A DNA stretch of 64,000 nt, taken from positions 1,469,201 to 1,533,200 of the forward strand of contig VFFE01007030.1 in NCBI GenBank assembly GCA_008921705.1, in the 5' to 3' direction. Shown here in pieces: positions 50,057 through 63,559 of this stretch (within the stretch, counting starts at the first letter, position 1; each line of letters starts with the position of its first letter). A program made the translations under genes and the position numbers. Under the pieces are notes generated by a model, which saw only the letters and a program-made list of their open reading frames with translations, was not told the origin of the DNA and made no database searches. This DNA is from Burhinus oedicnemus (lineage: Eukaryota; Chordata; Aves; Charadriiformes; Burhinidae).

Positions 50057-50643
50057 TGTATTGGCAAGGTTTTGGTAGCAGGGGACCTGCAGATGAGGAA
50101 GAGGGAAAAGAAGAGTGAATACAACAGAAAGAACAAGGCCAGAGAAAGGAGGAGGTGCTCCACAGCAGAGCAAGTATCTACACTGTGGCCCTCATGGACG
50201 CCACAGTGGAGCAGATGGGTATTTCCTGATGAGAACTGTGATCCATGGAGAGCCCACGCAAGAGCAGGGGAAAAGTGTGAAGAGGAAGAAGCAGCAGAGG
50301 GGAACTGTTCTGGACTGACCGTAGCCCTCCATGGCCTCTGCACCACTGGGAGTGGGCAGAGGAGTCAGGAGTGAAGGAGTGAAGTTGAACCTGGGAGAGG
50401 GGGGAGGAAAGATGTTGTTTTAATGTTTGTCTTTTTATTTCACTGCCTGAATCTATTTTAATTGTCAATAAATTAAAGTTAGTTATCCCCAAGTTGAGTC
50501 TGTTTTGCCTGTAACAGTGACTGGTAAGCAGTTCCTCTATCTTGATCCATAAGCTTTCTCATCCTATTTTCTCCCCCATCCCACTGAGGCAGTGAGTGAG
50601 CAGCTGGGTGGGTGTTTGGCTGTTAGCCAAAGCTAACCCACCA
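50057..50643 (+). mobile_element. Probable solo LTR of an avian endogenous retrovirus (ERVL-like)
   Basis: The block starts TGTATTGGCAAGGTTTTGG and ends CAAAGCTAACCCACCA, so it has TG...CA termini. Inside are GGAGGTGCTCCACAGC, GGAGAGCCCACGCAAGAGC, GAGTGAAGTTGAACC, a polyadenylation signal AATAAA at 50467-50472, and CCCCAAGTTGAGTCTGTTTT, in the order I know from a family of bird LTRs. The word ATCAT occurs at 50051-50055 and 50645-50649, one base outside each terminus, a possible 5-base target duplication. No internal retroviral genes are beside it, so it is a solo LTR. At 587 bases it seems shortened by internal deletions. Open frames over it are not real genes. Confidence 0.75.
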
Positions 50644-52400
50644 AATCATCCCATTCCAGTAACCGTCGACTGTATCTAACAACAACAATATTGAAGTGTC
50701 TTCAATAACTTGAAGACATGGAAGCAGAGCATTCTAACCTACATACCCATATACTTAGTTTCTAAACGTGAACTGATTGATGCAGAAGTACAGTTACTCT
50801 GGAAGTCCCTAGTAGCTCTCCTGACAAATTCTTTACACACTATTAATGCTTCTATTCCTAATTGTCTTCAACATGTATATGTACCTTGTACCAGCTGATA
50901 GCTCCCTGGACCTACATTAAATCTCAAAATCCCTGAAGGAATTTTTAAAAAGACACTAGAAAGACTGCTTCAACTTAATCCTGGGAAAGCACCTAGGTAT
51001 CGCATTTATGAGTGCCAAATAAATATTTGTAATAATCAACAATAAGAAGACCACTTAGCATTTATATAGAATTTTGCAGCCAAATTTTTCAACTATGGGT
51101 GCCTGTGCTCTGCCCGTTTAATTTATTTTTAGCGTCTTAAGCAAAAATAAGTCAAATTTTCAAGAAACCTGTGAAAACGCACATACCAGGAGAGAATACA
51201 TAGGTAACGTAAAACAAAATAAGCTGATTTTATCCAAAAAGATACGATGATCAAACATTTTGGGAATCCTGTACGGCTTAGATACCAGTTAGAGACTTTT
51301 TTTAAAATTTTGACCATCCCCTCCCTTCTTTTTAGTTTATGTAATAGGATAATTACAACATTTAACTTTTATAAATGAACAACAGGGTAAAACGTCTAAT
51401 AAAATGGCTGTCAGAGAGCCTAATCATGCATAACTCTTTGAAAACATGCCCCAGCAGGCAAATGTTTGAAGCAAATCCCAAATTATGAAAAAAAAAATAT
51501 CTGTCAACATTTGTTATTTGTACAGTGCTGGGATATGATCAACCTATAAACTACAGAATGTAGTTACAGTATCCAGACCCATCCAATAGGGATGCCTGGA
51601 TATTTCAAAACTGCACAGGTCTATATTTGCACATAGTTGTGGATGGTAGGAGTTCCAAATAGGCTGCTTAGACAGACATTTTAGTATATGCACATATATG
51701 AGATATTTATGTGCAGAATACAGCGTAGAGACAAGGATATTGGGATATCTGAAAGCACCGACTTGCCAGGGACACTTAAAATATCTGGTTCTCACAGATA
51801 CTTAATCTGCTCATTATATACATTTATTGTGGCTGAGCTATTTGCTGTCTAAATCTATGCTGAATTTTCTATCAGGAGTAAGTACTGATAGTGGTATCAC
51901 TGATGTGACATGACTTGATTCAATGCAAAGCGACGCGACCTGAGGTGATGGGAAGCACGCAGTGCTCATGTACGCCTTGATATGACATGGATAGAGGATA
52001 GATGCACAAAATTTCTCACAGTATCTTTGTAAACGAGGTGCTGCCGGTCAAATTGGAACCAGTCTAAAAAACTACTGTAACAGTTTACAAAATAAAAAAA
52101 GGTGCATTTTAATAGAGCCATGGCAAAGCACATAAAGAGCAGACATCATTCCCAGATCTCTAGGACCAAACTACTGGAGATATGAATAATGAAGAACACA
52201 CTAGGGCACAGGCAAGGAGTGAGTGGAAACCACCCTAGCCATTTTCATTTCTGCTCTATTAGTGACAGATAAAAAAGAGAGGAAAGGAAACTAGAGGAAA
52301 GGGAGGGATCCTCTTTGGGTCTAATCCTACAAGATAAACTAAATGGAAGGTGTCAGCATGTCTGAGGATGGGTCTTATATGTTTACCAAAAAGAAGAGTG

Positions 52401-52440
52401 AATATATTTAAATATATTTAATATCTTTAAATATAAATAA
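52401..52440. repeat. AATATATTTA simple repeat
   Basis: Two and a half to three imperfect copies of a ten-base AATATATTTA unit followed by related AT sequence. Confidence 0.75.
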
Positions 52441-52879
52441 CTACAAAGAGTAGCTGACTGCCTCCTTTAACAGCAGGTCAGTACTAATAGAATACCCACA
52501 GACTCTAGTCCTGGGGGCTCCTGGCTGTCCGCATTTGCAACTTAACGAGTATGAAATGTTTCAGATCCGTATAAGCTGGCACACACTGTTCCAGATTTTA
52601 ATTAAACAGAGCCATCTTGGTTTAGTCTGGTTACTTACCTTTATGTTTATGCGTTCTTTAAAATATCTACAACTGTTTATTTTATGCATGATGTAATCAT
52701 ACTGTAAACAAACTACCTCATCTGACCTGATGAAATTTTGCATTGCTACTACTCATAAATTGTATTGGTGCTCATAAAAGAGGAAAGAGCACTGAACAAA
52801 TTCCCTGAATTCTCTAATTTTCTGAAGTAGTTCCCATGTGTGGCAAGAATGAAAGCAAAGAGCATCTCCTAAACTTTCT

Positions 52880-53270
52880 GAAAGGGGCTGCAACTCAGCT
52901 CATTTCAGGTTGATTAGTTCCTCGGTTCCTGTGTTTGTCTATTTTAGAATGATTTATCTGGCTTCTGAAAGATGCTTTCCCCACAAGAAAAATGGTTACT
53001 TCAGGGCTCCCTTGCTGCTAAAAAAATGAACTCTTATCAAAAGGAAATTGCCATCTGTCTTCTCGGATAAGAGCCCAGCACTTGGGTCTCAGTGATCTAG
53101 CCTCTGTAGAAAGTGTGTCAACCGTGAGACACACCAAATTAATCTCCTTAATCTAAAACATTTATTTGCCTTTCATTTGAATGTGTGAATGGCACATGCA
53201 CATGTAAATATGACCATTTGCATATCTAAATGTTAAAAATGCAATGTGAGGTCACACCATAATAATATGA
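52880..53270. promoter_or_regulatory. Candidate conserved non-coding block with a POU octamer
   Basis: This repeat-free segment holds a perfect octamer ATTTGCAT at 53216-53223, CTTATCAAAAGG, CACCAAATTAATCTCC, CCTTAATC and AATGTGAGGTCACACC (a nuclear-receptor half-site). The octamer could be read by POU proteins, but this is not evidence of use. It is inference from appearance. Confidence 0.3.
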
Positions 53271-55000
53271 TGCTTCATGTTGGGTATTCAAGAAAATATT
53301 TCTGAAACAGCCTTGTTTTACAGTACAATATGCAATTGTAGTATACATGCATGGAACCGTTTATTCAAATATTCATATTAAAAATCAGGCTTTTAGATAC
53401 AGACCTGCTCTTTTGCCCTTTGAAGAATAAAACCTCCTTAATACTTAGGGACATGTTGCTTACTGAGAACATATATAAGGCTTCTTTAAAAATTCTAAGC
53501 CAGCTATTCTGCAAAGATCCTCATTTTTGCAGCTGGAAATACATCTGGATACTTTAATTTATTTGTACTGCAACAGCATCACCATACAGGTCTGTTTCCA
53601 TGTAAGCTAAGTGCTTACATTGAAGTCTCATTGACTTGAATGTGAACAAGATCAGATCTAAAACTCAAACTATGCGGAATATTTTTCTTTTCACTGCTTT
53701 CAGCTCCAAACTTGACCTTACTAGATGCACCAATCTGATACAAAGTTGAGGAACGATACAGATGACTCCTGAGTGCAGTGGAAAGGTTGCTGGCAAAGAT
53801 ACAGGTCAGTCCAAAATCCAAATCTGGTTCTAAATCCAGGTATGTAGAAAGCTGGAAGGATTTAATCTTCTGTGGTCACATCAGTTTGCCCCAAAGTCAA
53901 AAATGACATAAACACTATAATCTGTACCATGTTTTTGAGAAGTTCTCTCTCTATTTTCCAGGTTTCAAGGACAATATATGAGATATCAAATCAGTTGAGA
54001 CACTGATTTTTAACTAGACATTTGATTTTTGCTGAAATCTTGGTATACAAAGTGAGATTTGAGAAGTGTGAACAAAATAGAAGGAAGCATTTAGTTTGAA
54101 AACCTTGAAGTCAAACACACATTTCTAATAAAATAAATATAAGAGGTGAGCGATAGCCACTAAAACAAGGAACCTGAGTGAAAGTCTGTGTGAGGGGAGA
54201 GGGCATGCAGAAAAGGATGATGGGGGTCTCTAAGCCGGATACTGTTAACATTTTCCTTGGAGCACTATTTTATTACTTTAGCACAGTTCTGAGTTCCCAG
54301 TGATGGACTGGGAATGTGACTTCGTTCAACTGTTTGCTGCCTGTGTGTCAATGGGGATGTTCCTGCTGCTACTCCTTTTCTAAAGATAGAGTAATGAATG
54401 CTTATGAGCCTGCGCTCCCCGTCCTTGCGCCAGCACTATGTGAGCATATTGCATCTCAGATGGTAGCAACCTCCTACCACATTCACAAATGGAAGGCTTA
54501 ATTTGACTATAAACATATAAGGAGCCACTAGCTAACACAGGAGTGACTACGGCACTTTAAAGCCACTCTTTATACATACATACACCCACTATTCTCTTTT
54601 TCACCAGCAGTCCTGCTCTGTACATAAAGCTACATGTAAACTGGTGACAATTGTGTATTTGGCATGCCAAGAATTGTGCCCTCAATGCAGCTCCTACAGA
54701 AGAGGAAAGGCAGAAGGGTCAATAGCATAATGCAGCCACATATGTAACATTTCCACAGAGAACCCTCTCTCCTCCCAGGCACTTCCATCTCACTTGATGT
54801 CAGCAAGAAACCTGGTCCCAAAAATGAGCTGCAAGTCCTGCCCAGAAGCAGCACTGCCAGAACTGCTTACATGTGCTGTGTGGGGCTGGACTGTGCTCAG
54901 CATCAGCTAGGTGATTCCAGGTTCAATTTTGTTAATGTTCTTCTGAGAGGTGTAAAGAACATTTACCGGTTATTTTAAATGTACTGATTGCCTTGAAAGC

Positions 55001-55026
55001 TTTTTTTTTTTTTTTTTTTTTTTTTT
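55001..55026. repeat. T26 homopolymer
   Basis: Twenty-six T in a row. On the minus strand it would be an A26 tail, but the sequence before it (right side) shows no retrocopied frame. Confidence 0.9.
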
Positions 55027-55629
55027 CTAATCTAGCCATGTCCCACCTTTCCTGTGACTCCTCCCTGGGGTTTTTTTTTGTAGGGTGGGTATACTTTTTT
55101 TTTGCCATGATAGACTCTCCTTCTGCTTTTACCTATTTGATTCCTTTTCGCTGATCTCTTATCTCCAGTCTCAGCCACTTTACTCATGTCACTCTAGATC
55201 TGGTCACAATAGGTTTTCCATATGGGAGTTCACACAGAGCTGCAAAAGCAGCAGTAAATCTACTGTGTCTGTAATGCTGCCATATTAATTCCTAATCAAT
55301 TTCAAAGCTGTAGTTGAAACTCATATATTTCACCTCAGCAAAATCAAAATAACGTCAAGTTGCCAACAGCAAATGAAACTTGGAAATATAATTAAAAACA
55401 TATAGGCTAGGAATGTATTGTTTCTGAGGTCTTTGCAATTGCCACTGTGCTAGGCACTATAAATTGATGGCAAGAGGGTATATGAAACTGAGATCCTCTT
55501 ATAACAAAAGCATAGCTCCATATTGCTTGAGGTAACAGAAGAACTGCTGTTAGCTGAATGTGAGTGATGACTGCAAGTATAAACTGAAAAATTTTTTTTG
55601 CTGCAAGGATCAATTCCAAATTGGTTAAA

Positions 55630-55700
55630 ATCTGAGGCTGAGATCCTGCAAAGACTGCTTAAAGTTAGCCTGCATGCAAGTCCTAATGCAGTCTTGGGTA
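55630..55700. repeat. Old dispersed-repeat fragment (GATCCTGCAAAGACT type)
   Basis: GAGATCCTGCAAAGACTGCT, TAAAGTTAGCCTGC and ATGCAAGTCCTAATGCAGTC resemble an old sauropsid repeat with GATCCTGCAAAG at one end. The family is not assigned. Confidence 0.45.
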
Positions 55701-56344
55701 AACTCAAGAGAGTTTGTGTTAGTGTCTTCTTGTGACTCTGATTTTTCTACTTCACAGATAAAGATGGGATGTTACTTATATTCCACGTTATACATGTCAT
55801 GACATATAATCACATGCAAATATTAATTTGATGGTTTTACTGTATTTTAAACAAAAATTATGGCAAGGTTTAGATTCTATCATCCTCTTTTTTTGTGTGT
55901 GGAGGCGGAATGTCAGAAATAATGCCTATGTTGTTATTCAGTATCTGCTACTGGCTGAATGCATAGCCTGGGGAAAGTCTATCATTTACAATAAATAATT
56001 TCCTCCATATTTATTATCAATGGAAATCTACTCATAGACATTCAGCCAAGGAATTCTGCTATATGGGCAAAAATATGTACTATCTTTTTCAACAGCAGCT
56101 CAGCTTACAACCTGAATGTCTGTAGCTTTTTCATTAAATTCATTATTGCCTTATTGTACCTAGACTCTTGTTCTTCCACAAGGCACCGTCAATAGACAGA
56201 CAGATGAATTTCTTCATGTTCTAAGTATTTTCTACTTTTATCTGTTGACCAGATTCACAAAATATTTATGGGCCCTGTAGCAATTCTTGTGCTTTACAAA
56301 ACAAGGGACTTTTTGTGCTGAAAATAATGTAAGTTCTAAGTTCT

Positions 56345-56460
56345 TGATCTGATTCTGATTTCTCTCCACCAGGATATAAATCTGGTGTAATTTTAATGAG
56401 GTCAGCAGAGTCACAATTGGTTAAAACAGAAGTAACTACTGTCAGAATCAGCCCCATCAA
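56345..56460. repeat. Old palindromic dispersed-repeat fragment
   Basis: TGATCTGATTCTGATTTC near the left and GTCAGAATCAGCCCC at the right are partly complementary, and AAATCTGGTGTAATTTTA lies between. The layout is like the element at 7846-7946, so both may be one old family. Confidence 0.5.
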
Positions 56461-56735
56461 TTTCTTATAGGCCTCAAATCTACAATAAGGGTGGAATGAT
56501 ACTCTCATTTGAAATACTAGAATTAGCTAATTACACCAATATTTTATTTAAATCAGTCTCACCAAAGGTCTGATTTTTTTTTCTTTTTTTTTTTTGCATT
56601 TATGCCACTGTAAACTAGAGAAGCTATCCACTGAAGTCAGAACTCAAAACATTTACACCTACAGCTGTGAAACTAATGGATTTTTCTGTTTGCAGACTGA
56701 AAAATTCCCTCTAAACACCCTACTCACTCCCTCAA

Positions 56736-56760
56736 CACCACCACCACCCCCGCCCCCCCC
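56736..56760. repeat. C-rich tract, G-rich on the minus strand
   Basis: CACCACCACCACC is followed by CCCGCCCCCCCC. On the transcribed-sense (minus) strand this is a run of G blocks that could form a quadruplex in DNA or pre-mRNA. Only two G blocks are three or longer, so more than one register or split runs would be needed. Confidence 0.6.
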
Positions 56761-59700
56761 AAACAATAACAAAACACAATTCAGGCAGACCTGGACTGAA
56801 AAAAAATGGAAAAGAAATAAATTTTAGGTCACATGAAACATTTAGTTTAGACCAAAATGATTTCTTGAAAGGGAATGTAAAATGGATCACCCTCACAGAT
56901 GAGTGTTTTATAAATTGAGTGGAAATACTTCATTTCAAAGAAATCATTCTTAGGTGCCTTTTCCTAATCGCACCCATTTTGGGGTTGGAAGAACATATCT
57001 ATGTTCCTAACTATTTGCCAAAACACACCTTTAGAACGGGTGCAGTCTGCAGACCTCTTTGCAGCTACTTGTACTTGTGGGTGCTACTGGTAATTCTGTC
57101 AGTAAAAAGGGTAAGCCAAGGGTCAAAAATGTTTTTGCAGGCAACCCCGTCAGACAATGCTGTTGTTCTAACGCACCTCCAACAAGGACGAAACTGTGAT
57201 GAATCCAGCCCAAATGCAACTAAAGCAGGACTCTTTCACTACACCTATCACATTCATATTACTTGGACATGCAATAAAACAAATACTCCCTATAAAATAT
57301 GAGGTATGTGCTGTTTGCTTTCCAAACTTAAAGCTGAATATATCCCCTTGAAATGAGAAATTTCACAGAGGGCACTCGTATGGTTTCTTACCATGCCAGA
57401 AGAAAATAGATGAACAAAAAAGGGACGTTCTAGTTTCAAGTACATATTAACTGAACACAAAACGAGGGTGCAGTCATTCTGCATTGAATTGTTTCTTCTT
57501 TCAACAATGGCAATCAGGAGGCAGGTAACAATCCTCTTAGTTTCATCTCAAAGAGACAGACAAGGACTCTGACTTGCAGAAGACCTGGTGAACATCAGCC
57601 AGCTAGAAGAGGCAAAAAAGATCAACAGCCTACACTAAACCAGAAGTTGCTACTTTTGCGTGGGTCCAGGAGCCAGTTTTTTGTTTGTAGCTGCAAGAGA
57701 GCAATGTGGGTGTGCTGAGGAGGAATTTCTTTTCTCTCTCCTGAAGACCATGATCCAGCTGAGCATTGCAGGTTGCTAAGGTATCTAAACCAAGATCTAC
57801 AGGGAGCAAGGGACAAGGGTCCATTTTGCAAGTTCACTATACCTCAAGGGTTCCCTGACATTTCCACTGCTGAGTCCCACGCTGGGGGATATCAGAAGGC
57901 TTCTTCTCCCCACTGGTCTGACAAAGACCTAATAGAAAGTAGATTTACCTGATATACTGTTAGAACTCCAAAATATTTCCTTTGTTTTCAAGAAAGCTCC
58001 ACTGCTTACTTAAATCAATATCAGTGAAATCAGACCTCTCTCTTTGTTCCTAACTAATATTCACCCAAAAATAGTGTGCCTCTTAAGAGCCATCAACATA
58101 ACAGGTGGAGTCCCACGGAGGTCAGCATAATTGTAGCAGCTTAGAGCAAGGCAGAATTTAGTGCATTGATGCTGGCTTGTGCAAAATAAATCAGAAACTT
58201 TATGGATATTAAAAACAGTGTTAAAACAGGGTGTTTTATACAGTAATTATAAGGTTATTTCTCAGTAATTCAATCTACTGAGGGTGAAAATATCTTTTTT
58301 ATTGTTGCCTATGATGGTAATAATTCTTTGTGGCATCTGTAAAAGCAACAATAGCTTTTCATTGATTTTGCTTAAAAGGAAAGTTCAGGGTTAGAAAATT
58401 AGTATTTCATGTGGAAACATGAAAAACTTTCCAAAGTATATGCAATGGAAATAGTAATAATTACGTTTGAAGAGAAAGGAAGTCTTGTTATTAGGGTCCC
58501 TGGGTAGAGATCTAGAAATCTCACTAGAGGTCCAATTCCTCCATATATTTTAATTTCTTTAATTTCCTGTCTGAAAAATGAGAATAATAAAACTCCCTCT
58601 TTTTCATCCTGTTTGTTTGTTTTCTCTTTAGACAATACCTGAAAGTCCATTAGGACTGGATTATGTATGCATATGCACCAAAGGAAGGCAAGATCCAAAT
58701 TAAAGCCAATTTTCGTATTTTAGGGTAAATCTGCACATGGAATATTTCTTTCTGTTTGCTACAAAGTACCTAGTGATTTCTATATTTACTTAGTATTTAT
58801 GTAGGTTGCGTACCTAAGCCACTGCCCTAATACATACACAGGTAATATTAATGGAGGCCAAAAAATTCTTTTGAGCTACAGAAATGAATGAACATCTACG
58901 TGACTTGCAAAACTGCTCACAAGATGTAGGTCTCTAAAGAAGTACATAAATGGTAAAAATAATTACAAGTGGATATTTTAAAGTGAAGGCTGACTTTACA
59001 CAAAGAAATGGTAGATCCAGAAGAGTACAGTACGTACGTCTGAATCTGCTGCTGTTCATAAATTAACTGGTTCAACTTTGCTGGCTTACATTATCAGAAC
59101 ACCCTGCACAAATGAAAGTCTTGTGTTGTCTCTGAAGTTGTGATCTGACAACATATTTATCCTTTAGAAAATGCTAATTTTACCGTTAATGCTCTGGACA
59201 CTTTTCATAAGATAAATCAACTACTCAACATGCCATTGCAGTGGTGGGGAAATCCCCGATGCATCCTCCCATTCCTTCTGGCTTTTAGTTTATTCACACT
59301 CTTGTAGTAAATGTCACATATGATACCTTGTTTTTATCAAGTCCTATTTTAAAATGAATCACAGTAACTCATATAATGCTTACTTGAGCTCTAGACCTAT
59401 CACTCTATCTTATTATGCAGAAAAGATGACTCACTTGTATAAATGATCCTCATCATATAGCTGTTAAAGATAATAAAATCAGGGGGAAGAATTATATGTC
59501 AAGCCACAAGAGCTATACTACAGAGTACTACTGGCCCCTTATTTATGATTGGCAGTAAGTGGCCTCCAGGTTGGTGGGAAGAGATGAGTAGCCATGGATG
59601 CAAGGCCTCATCTGCTCGTCTGTACAAGTGGCTGTTGTGGAAAGGAAGGGTTGATAAGGTGGGCAGCACTAGGGAGCTCTTGTTGTACCTCTCATCTGTC

Positions 59701-59842
59701 ACTGCTGGGACATGGATGGTTTTGCCTCCAGTTGGAGCTGCCTTGGTAGCAGGCAGCTCCCCACATCACTGGCAGCGTTTTGGGGATGGCTCCTGTCCCA
59801 GGAAGGACAGCTCTAATTGGCCTAATTTGTTTTCTTGTTTGG

Positions 59843-59901
59843 GGTTTGTGTGTCTTCTTGGTTTTTTTGGTTTGTTTTTTGGGTTGGTTTTTTTTTTGTG
59901 A
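59843..59901. repeat. T/G-rich low-complexity stretch
   Basis: GTTTTTTTGGTTTG-type blocks dominate about 60 bases. The overlapping hydrophobic (plus) and Lys/Gln-rich (minus) open frames are products of this composition. Confidence 0.8.
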
Positions 59902-62900
59902 CTGCTGGGCTGATATTTTTTCAAATGTTATCAATCCTACCCCCCTTCAGGATATTCTTACTACCCAAGATCTACTTTTGCTTCCTTGCCACTACCTCTT
60001 CTTTGCTCAGGGAAAGAAGCTGGAGTCAGTAGAGACCTTATGCTACTGCATACTATCTCATGGAGCAGTCTGAGTACAGGGTGCCTTTGAATCTTCAAAG
60101 TACATTAATTAGCCAGATCCGAAACTGGAGGTGATGCTTTACTCAGGGGAACTCTGAACAGAGTTGTTGTAAGGGCATCTCAAGTTAAGATTCTTCTCAC
60201 ACAGCTGAGATTTATGTCTAGTGCTTACTACTTATTCTTTATAAATGTCCTGGATTTGGTATGTAGTAATAAAGGCAGTGGGAAAGATGTGTGTAATCAA
60301 ACTATTATTGGGCTACCCTTTACCTCCAAAAGGCGGTGAAAGTTTGGAAAAACCTAGTACAGCTGCAGGCCTGCTCTTTGCTTACACCGATGTAAGTAAG
60401 GTAAGAGCCAAGCCCTAACACTATATATCCAGAAACTTAAAAGTAAAAACAGATGGACAAATAAGCAAATTACAGTATTACAGAACAAACATGCAGCAAT
60501 AAAAAGAAAGGACCTCCACAGCAATGTTGTACATGGAACACATTTGCCAAACCTGTATCAAAAATGTCCTTGAAGCCAAATTACCTAAGACAACAGGCAT
60601 AAAATGAAAACTAAGAAAAAAGAATATAAGAAAGAAACAAAAGAGCAACCGCAGTTGAATTGGTTGCCTTTAGGCCTGAGCCCTGGAAGTCCATGACTCT
60701 AAGTGTGTGTGCATTTGTGTTTGTGTATAAGAAATGTGCAAGAGAAAATACATGAAATACAGGATTGCTTCTTAAACTTTAATGAACAAATAACAGCCTA
60801 ATATAGGCTACCATCTAATATAGGTGATATGGTATATCAAAGAAAAACCAAGAAATACTTCATATATACATTTCAGAAAGTTCCCATTACCCAAGCAGAA
60901 CACAAGTACAAAAATTTGTATAGAGAATAATCTCACTAAGGATAAAGAAAATTACAGCTCTTGAATTATATTTACAGAAGCAAAGCACTGCTGAGCTAAT
61001 AAAAGAAATAACTAATTCTGACATCAAGACAAGAGTGCTGAAACATAAAAAAGTGGAATCACAAGCATGACTATAGAAATAATTATTTCAAATCAGACAC
61101 ACAACATACAACACATCATAAAACCACAAAATCTTAGGTTGGGAATAGAGGAGGGAAGACTATAGGTAAATCAAAACACTTATGTATTTCTGTCATCTTT
61201 CTGTATCTCATGAAGCCTATACACCAGTCCTGTTGTGCAGAAGATCTAGGAGAAGAGATGATAGGCATACATAAGTCATTGCATAAGAGATGAGCCTTTA
61301 ATCTACATGTGATGATCTTAGAAACATGCAGTCTTTTTGACTAGTGTTCTTTTTAGTTTTACAAAATAGTGTCACAACTATTCTGATATACCTTACATTA
61401 GTACAGGAGAAAAAACTTGCAGTAATGCTCCTCTCAAACCCATATTCTGTCACAAAGCTATAAAAATGGCCTGTGTGGGAATACAGTTAGACCACACTGC
61501 AGTCACACTTTTATCTTCTTTCCATCTGTTTGGGGAATGCCCCTAACACCTACTTTCAGACACTAAAGCTACAAAGCCAGTCACCTTTCATCGTCTCTAT
61601 AGTTGGGAAAGGGAAACAGATGGTCCAGGGGGTAATTCAGAGCTTACAAGACAAGGCCCTTTTCTGAGCTGTCTTCCGGAGAGGACTCTTTTTCCATTGA
61701 CCATGGGGGCAACTGAACAGACGTTTAATGGCTCAGTTGGATGGCACATACCAAAGGCACGTACCACAGGCATGTTTCTTGTACCAAGATGCATTGCAAA
61801 TAGAGTTTTGCAGTTTTCCCAGGTTCTGGCCACACTCCACACCAAGCTCCACTGTCTGACTTTGGGCATGTCTACATATCATGCAGTGATTTAGATCTGA
61901 GCAGAGAGAGGTAAGAACCTGCATCACGGGTCTACCTCTGAGGTCTAACTATACAGGACTAGCTATATAGTCTAGCTCCCAAATGACACGTTTAAGTCAA
62001 ATGATCATTAAGTTAAATGACAGCGTGACTATCTCTGCAACTAGAGTAGAATGATAGATTCAGGGCCTTGCAGCTATTATCTTCAAGAACCTGTGAGCAG
62101 TCTCTGAGCATATATACTGACTTCTTCTAATGCAAGCAAACTGTAAAGAGCAGCAACGCAGAAATGCTTGCCCAGGCCACAAAGTTAGCAGTCCCCTTCT
62201 CCCTTGCTTTTCATTCAGCCTGGTTATCCTGGGTACAGCGTCAACGCAGACAGACCTCTGCACCTGTTTCAGTACTGCCACACGGTTCTGTATTGCCCAG
62301 GACAAGCCCAAGAGCCTTAGGCCATGGTACAGAAAATCTTCCGTTGTGCTTAAATTATGTTTCCCTTTAACCACATGCTCATTTCCAATGGACAGTAAGG
62401 TGCGGTCCTGAAAGTACTCCATGTTATAAGAAAAGTGTTAGCAATTTTGTCCCTGTTTTTAACAAACAAGTATATAAACCTCTGACAAAATAATTAAAAA
62501 TTAATCCTTAGATTATTCCTTAGTGGTTGTTCTTCACCGAGTATCCCTGGTTGGTTGTGATCCTGTTTTCTGCAGCTGTTGTACACAGCAATATTACACT
62601 GGAAGGGAACTTGCAGAAAATCCTGATCTCTCCCTGCCTCCCCCCAGTCTTTGCTTTTAAGCTCTACTTATGCCTATAAAAAAGTAAAGAAAATATTTCA
62701 TCTCCTAAAAAGAACAGCTGAATTTATGCCCATTATGGTCATTATTACTAACAATAGGACTACTATTGGTATATCTTCTCATCACAAACTTTTTAAGCAG
62801 AGGTCAATAATCTCTCTGGGAGTTCATAAAATGCTCAAAAGCAAAACAACAAAATTACTCCGTATAAATCAGCCTGATGCAGATGAAATCACATTCTATT

Positions 62901-63278
62901 TCAGAGAGAATACAAAACAATCCTACAATCTCTGGAATGTTGCTTTAATGTAGACTTCTTTCAAGAACTTTAGAAACTAGCATTCGAACAGTAATAGCCC
63001 ACAGAACATTGTAAACAGCTTATTTTAGATAGAAATCACATCACTTCTAAAATAGGGTTCATGTACTGACCGGCAATCAAATAGGGTGAACCAACTGAGT
63101 AACACTGTGGAAGTTTTCCCCTCTGGTTTCAGCTTTTCTTAGAGGATTAAGGTCTGGAAACTCAATTTGTTCTACTATTATATTATCTATAAAGGGTGGT
63201 CTCTTGCTTGTTGGCTCACCATCGTGCCAAATCCTAGCACTTTAAAATACGTCTATCTGATATCTAGAAGTTATTGGC

Positions 63279-63296
63279 AAAAAAAAAAAAAAAAAA
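63279..63296. repeat. A18 homopolymer
   Basis: Eighteen A in a row with no retrocopy signs beside it. Confidence 0.9.
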
Positions 63297-63559
63297 GCGA
63301 AAACAAAATCTACCTGGAATTAATCAAAGAAAAGTTTTTTTCCCCATCATTACTTTCTGAAAAAAAATGATTCAAATACTCTATATTATAAAAGGAACTT
63401 GCTTTATTGTTGTGTTGTGAAGAATCCATTAATCAAACTGAAAGGTAAAGAAATTGCATTTTTACTTTTGTAACGTTTTAATATGAGATTCTTTTATTAA
63501 GAAACATAGCTTAGGACACTATTTCTTAGAGATTGATCCTTCCTTAGGAACTTAGAAAA

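Noticed and set aside
50033..50492. Several open frames of 67-120 codons on both strands
   Set aside because: They lie within the LTR and have no retroviral protein features; composition explains them.
55001..55026. T26 as the tail of a minus-strand retrocopy
   Set aside because: No coding remnant lies on the expected side.
61597..61869. 90-codon minus-strand frame and overlapping frames
   Set aside because: No recognisable domain, no splice context and no similarity I can name. The surrounding sequence may be an old repeat, but I could not place it.
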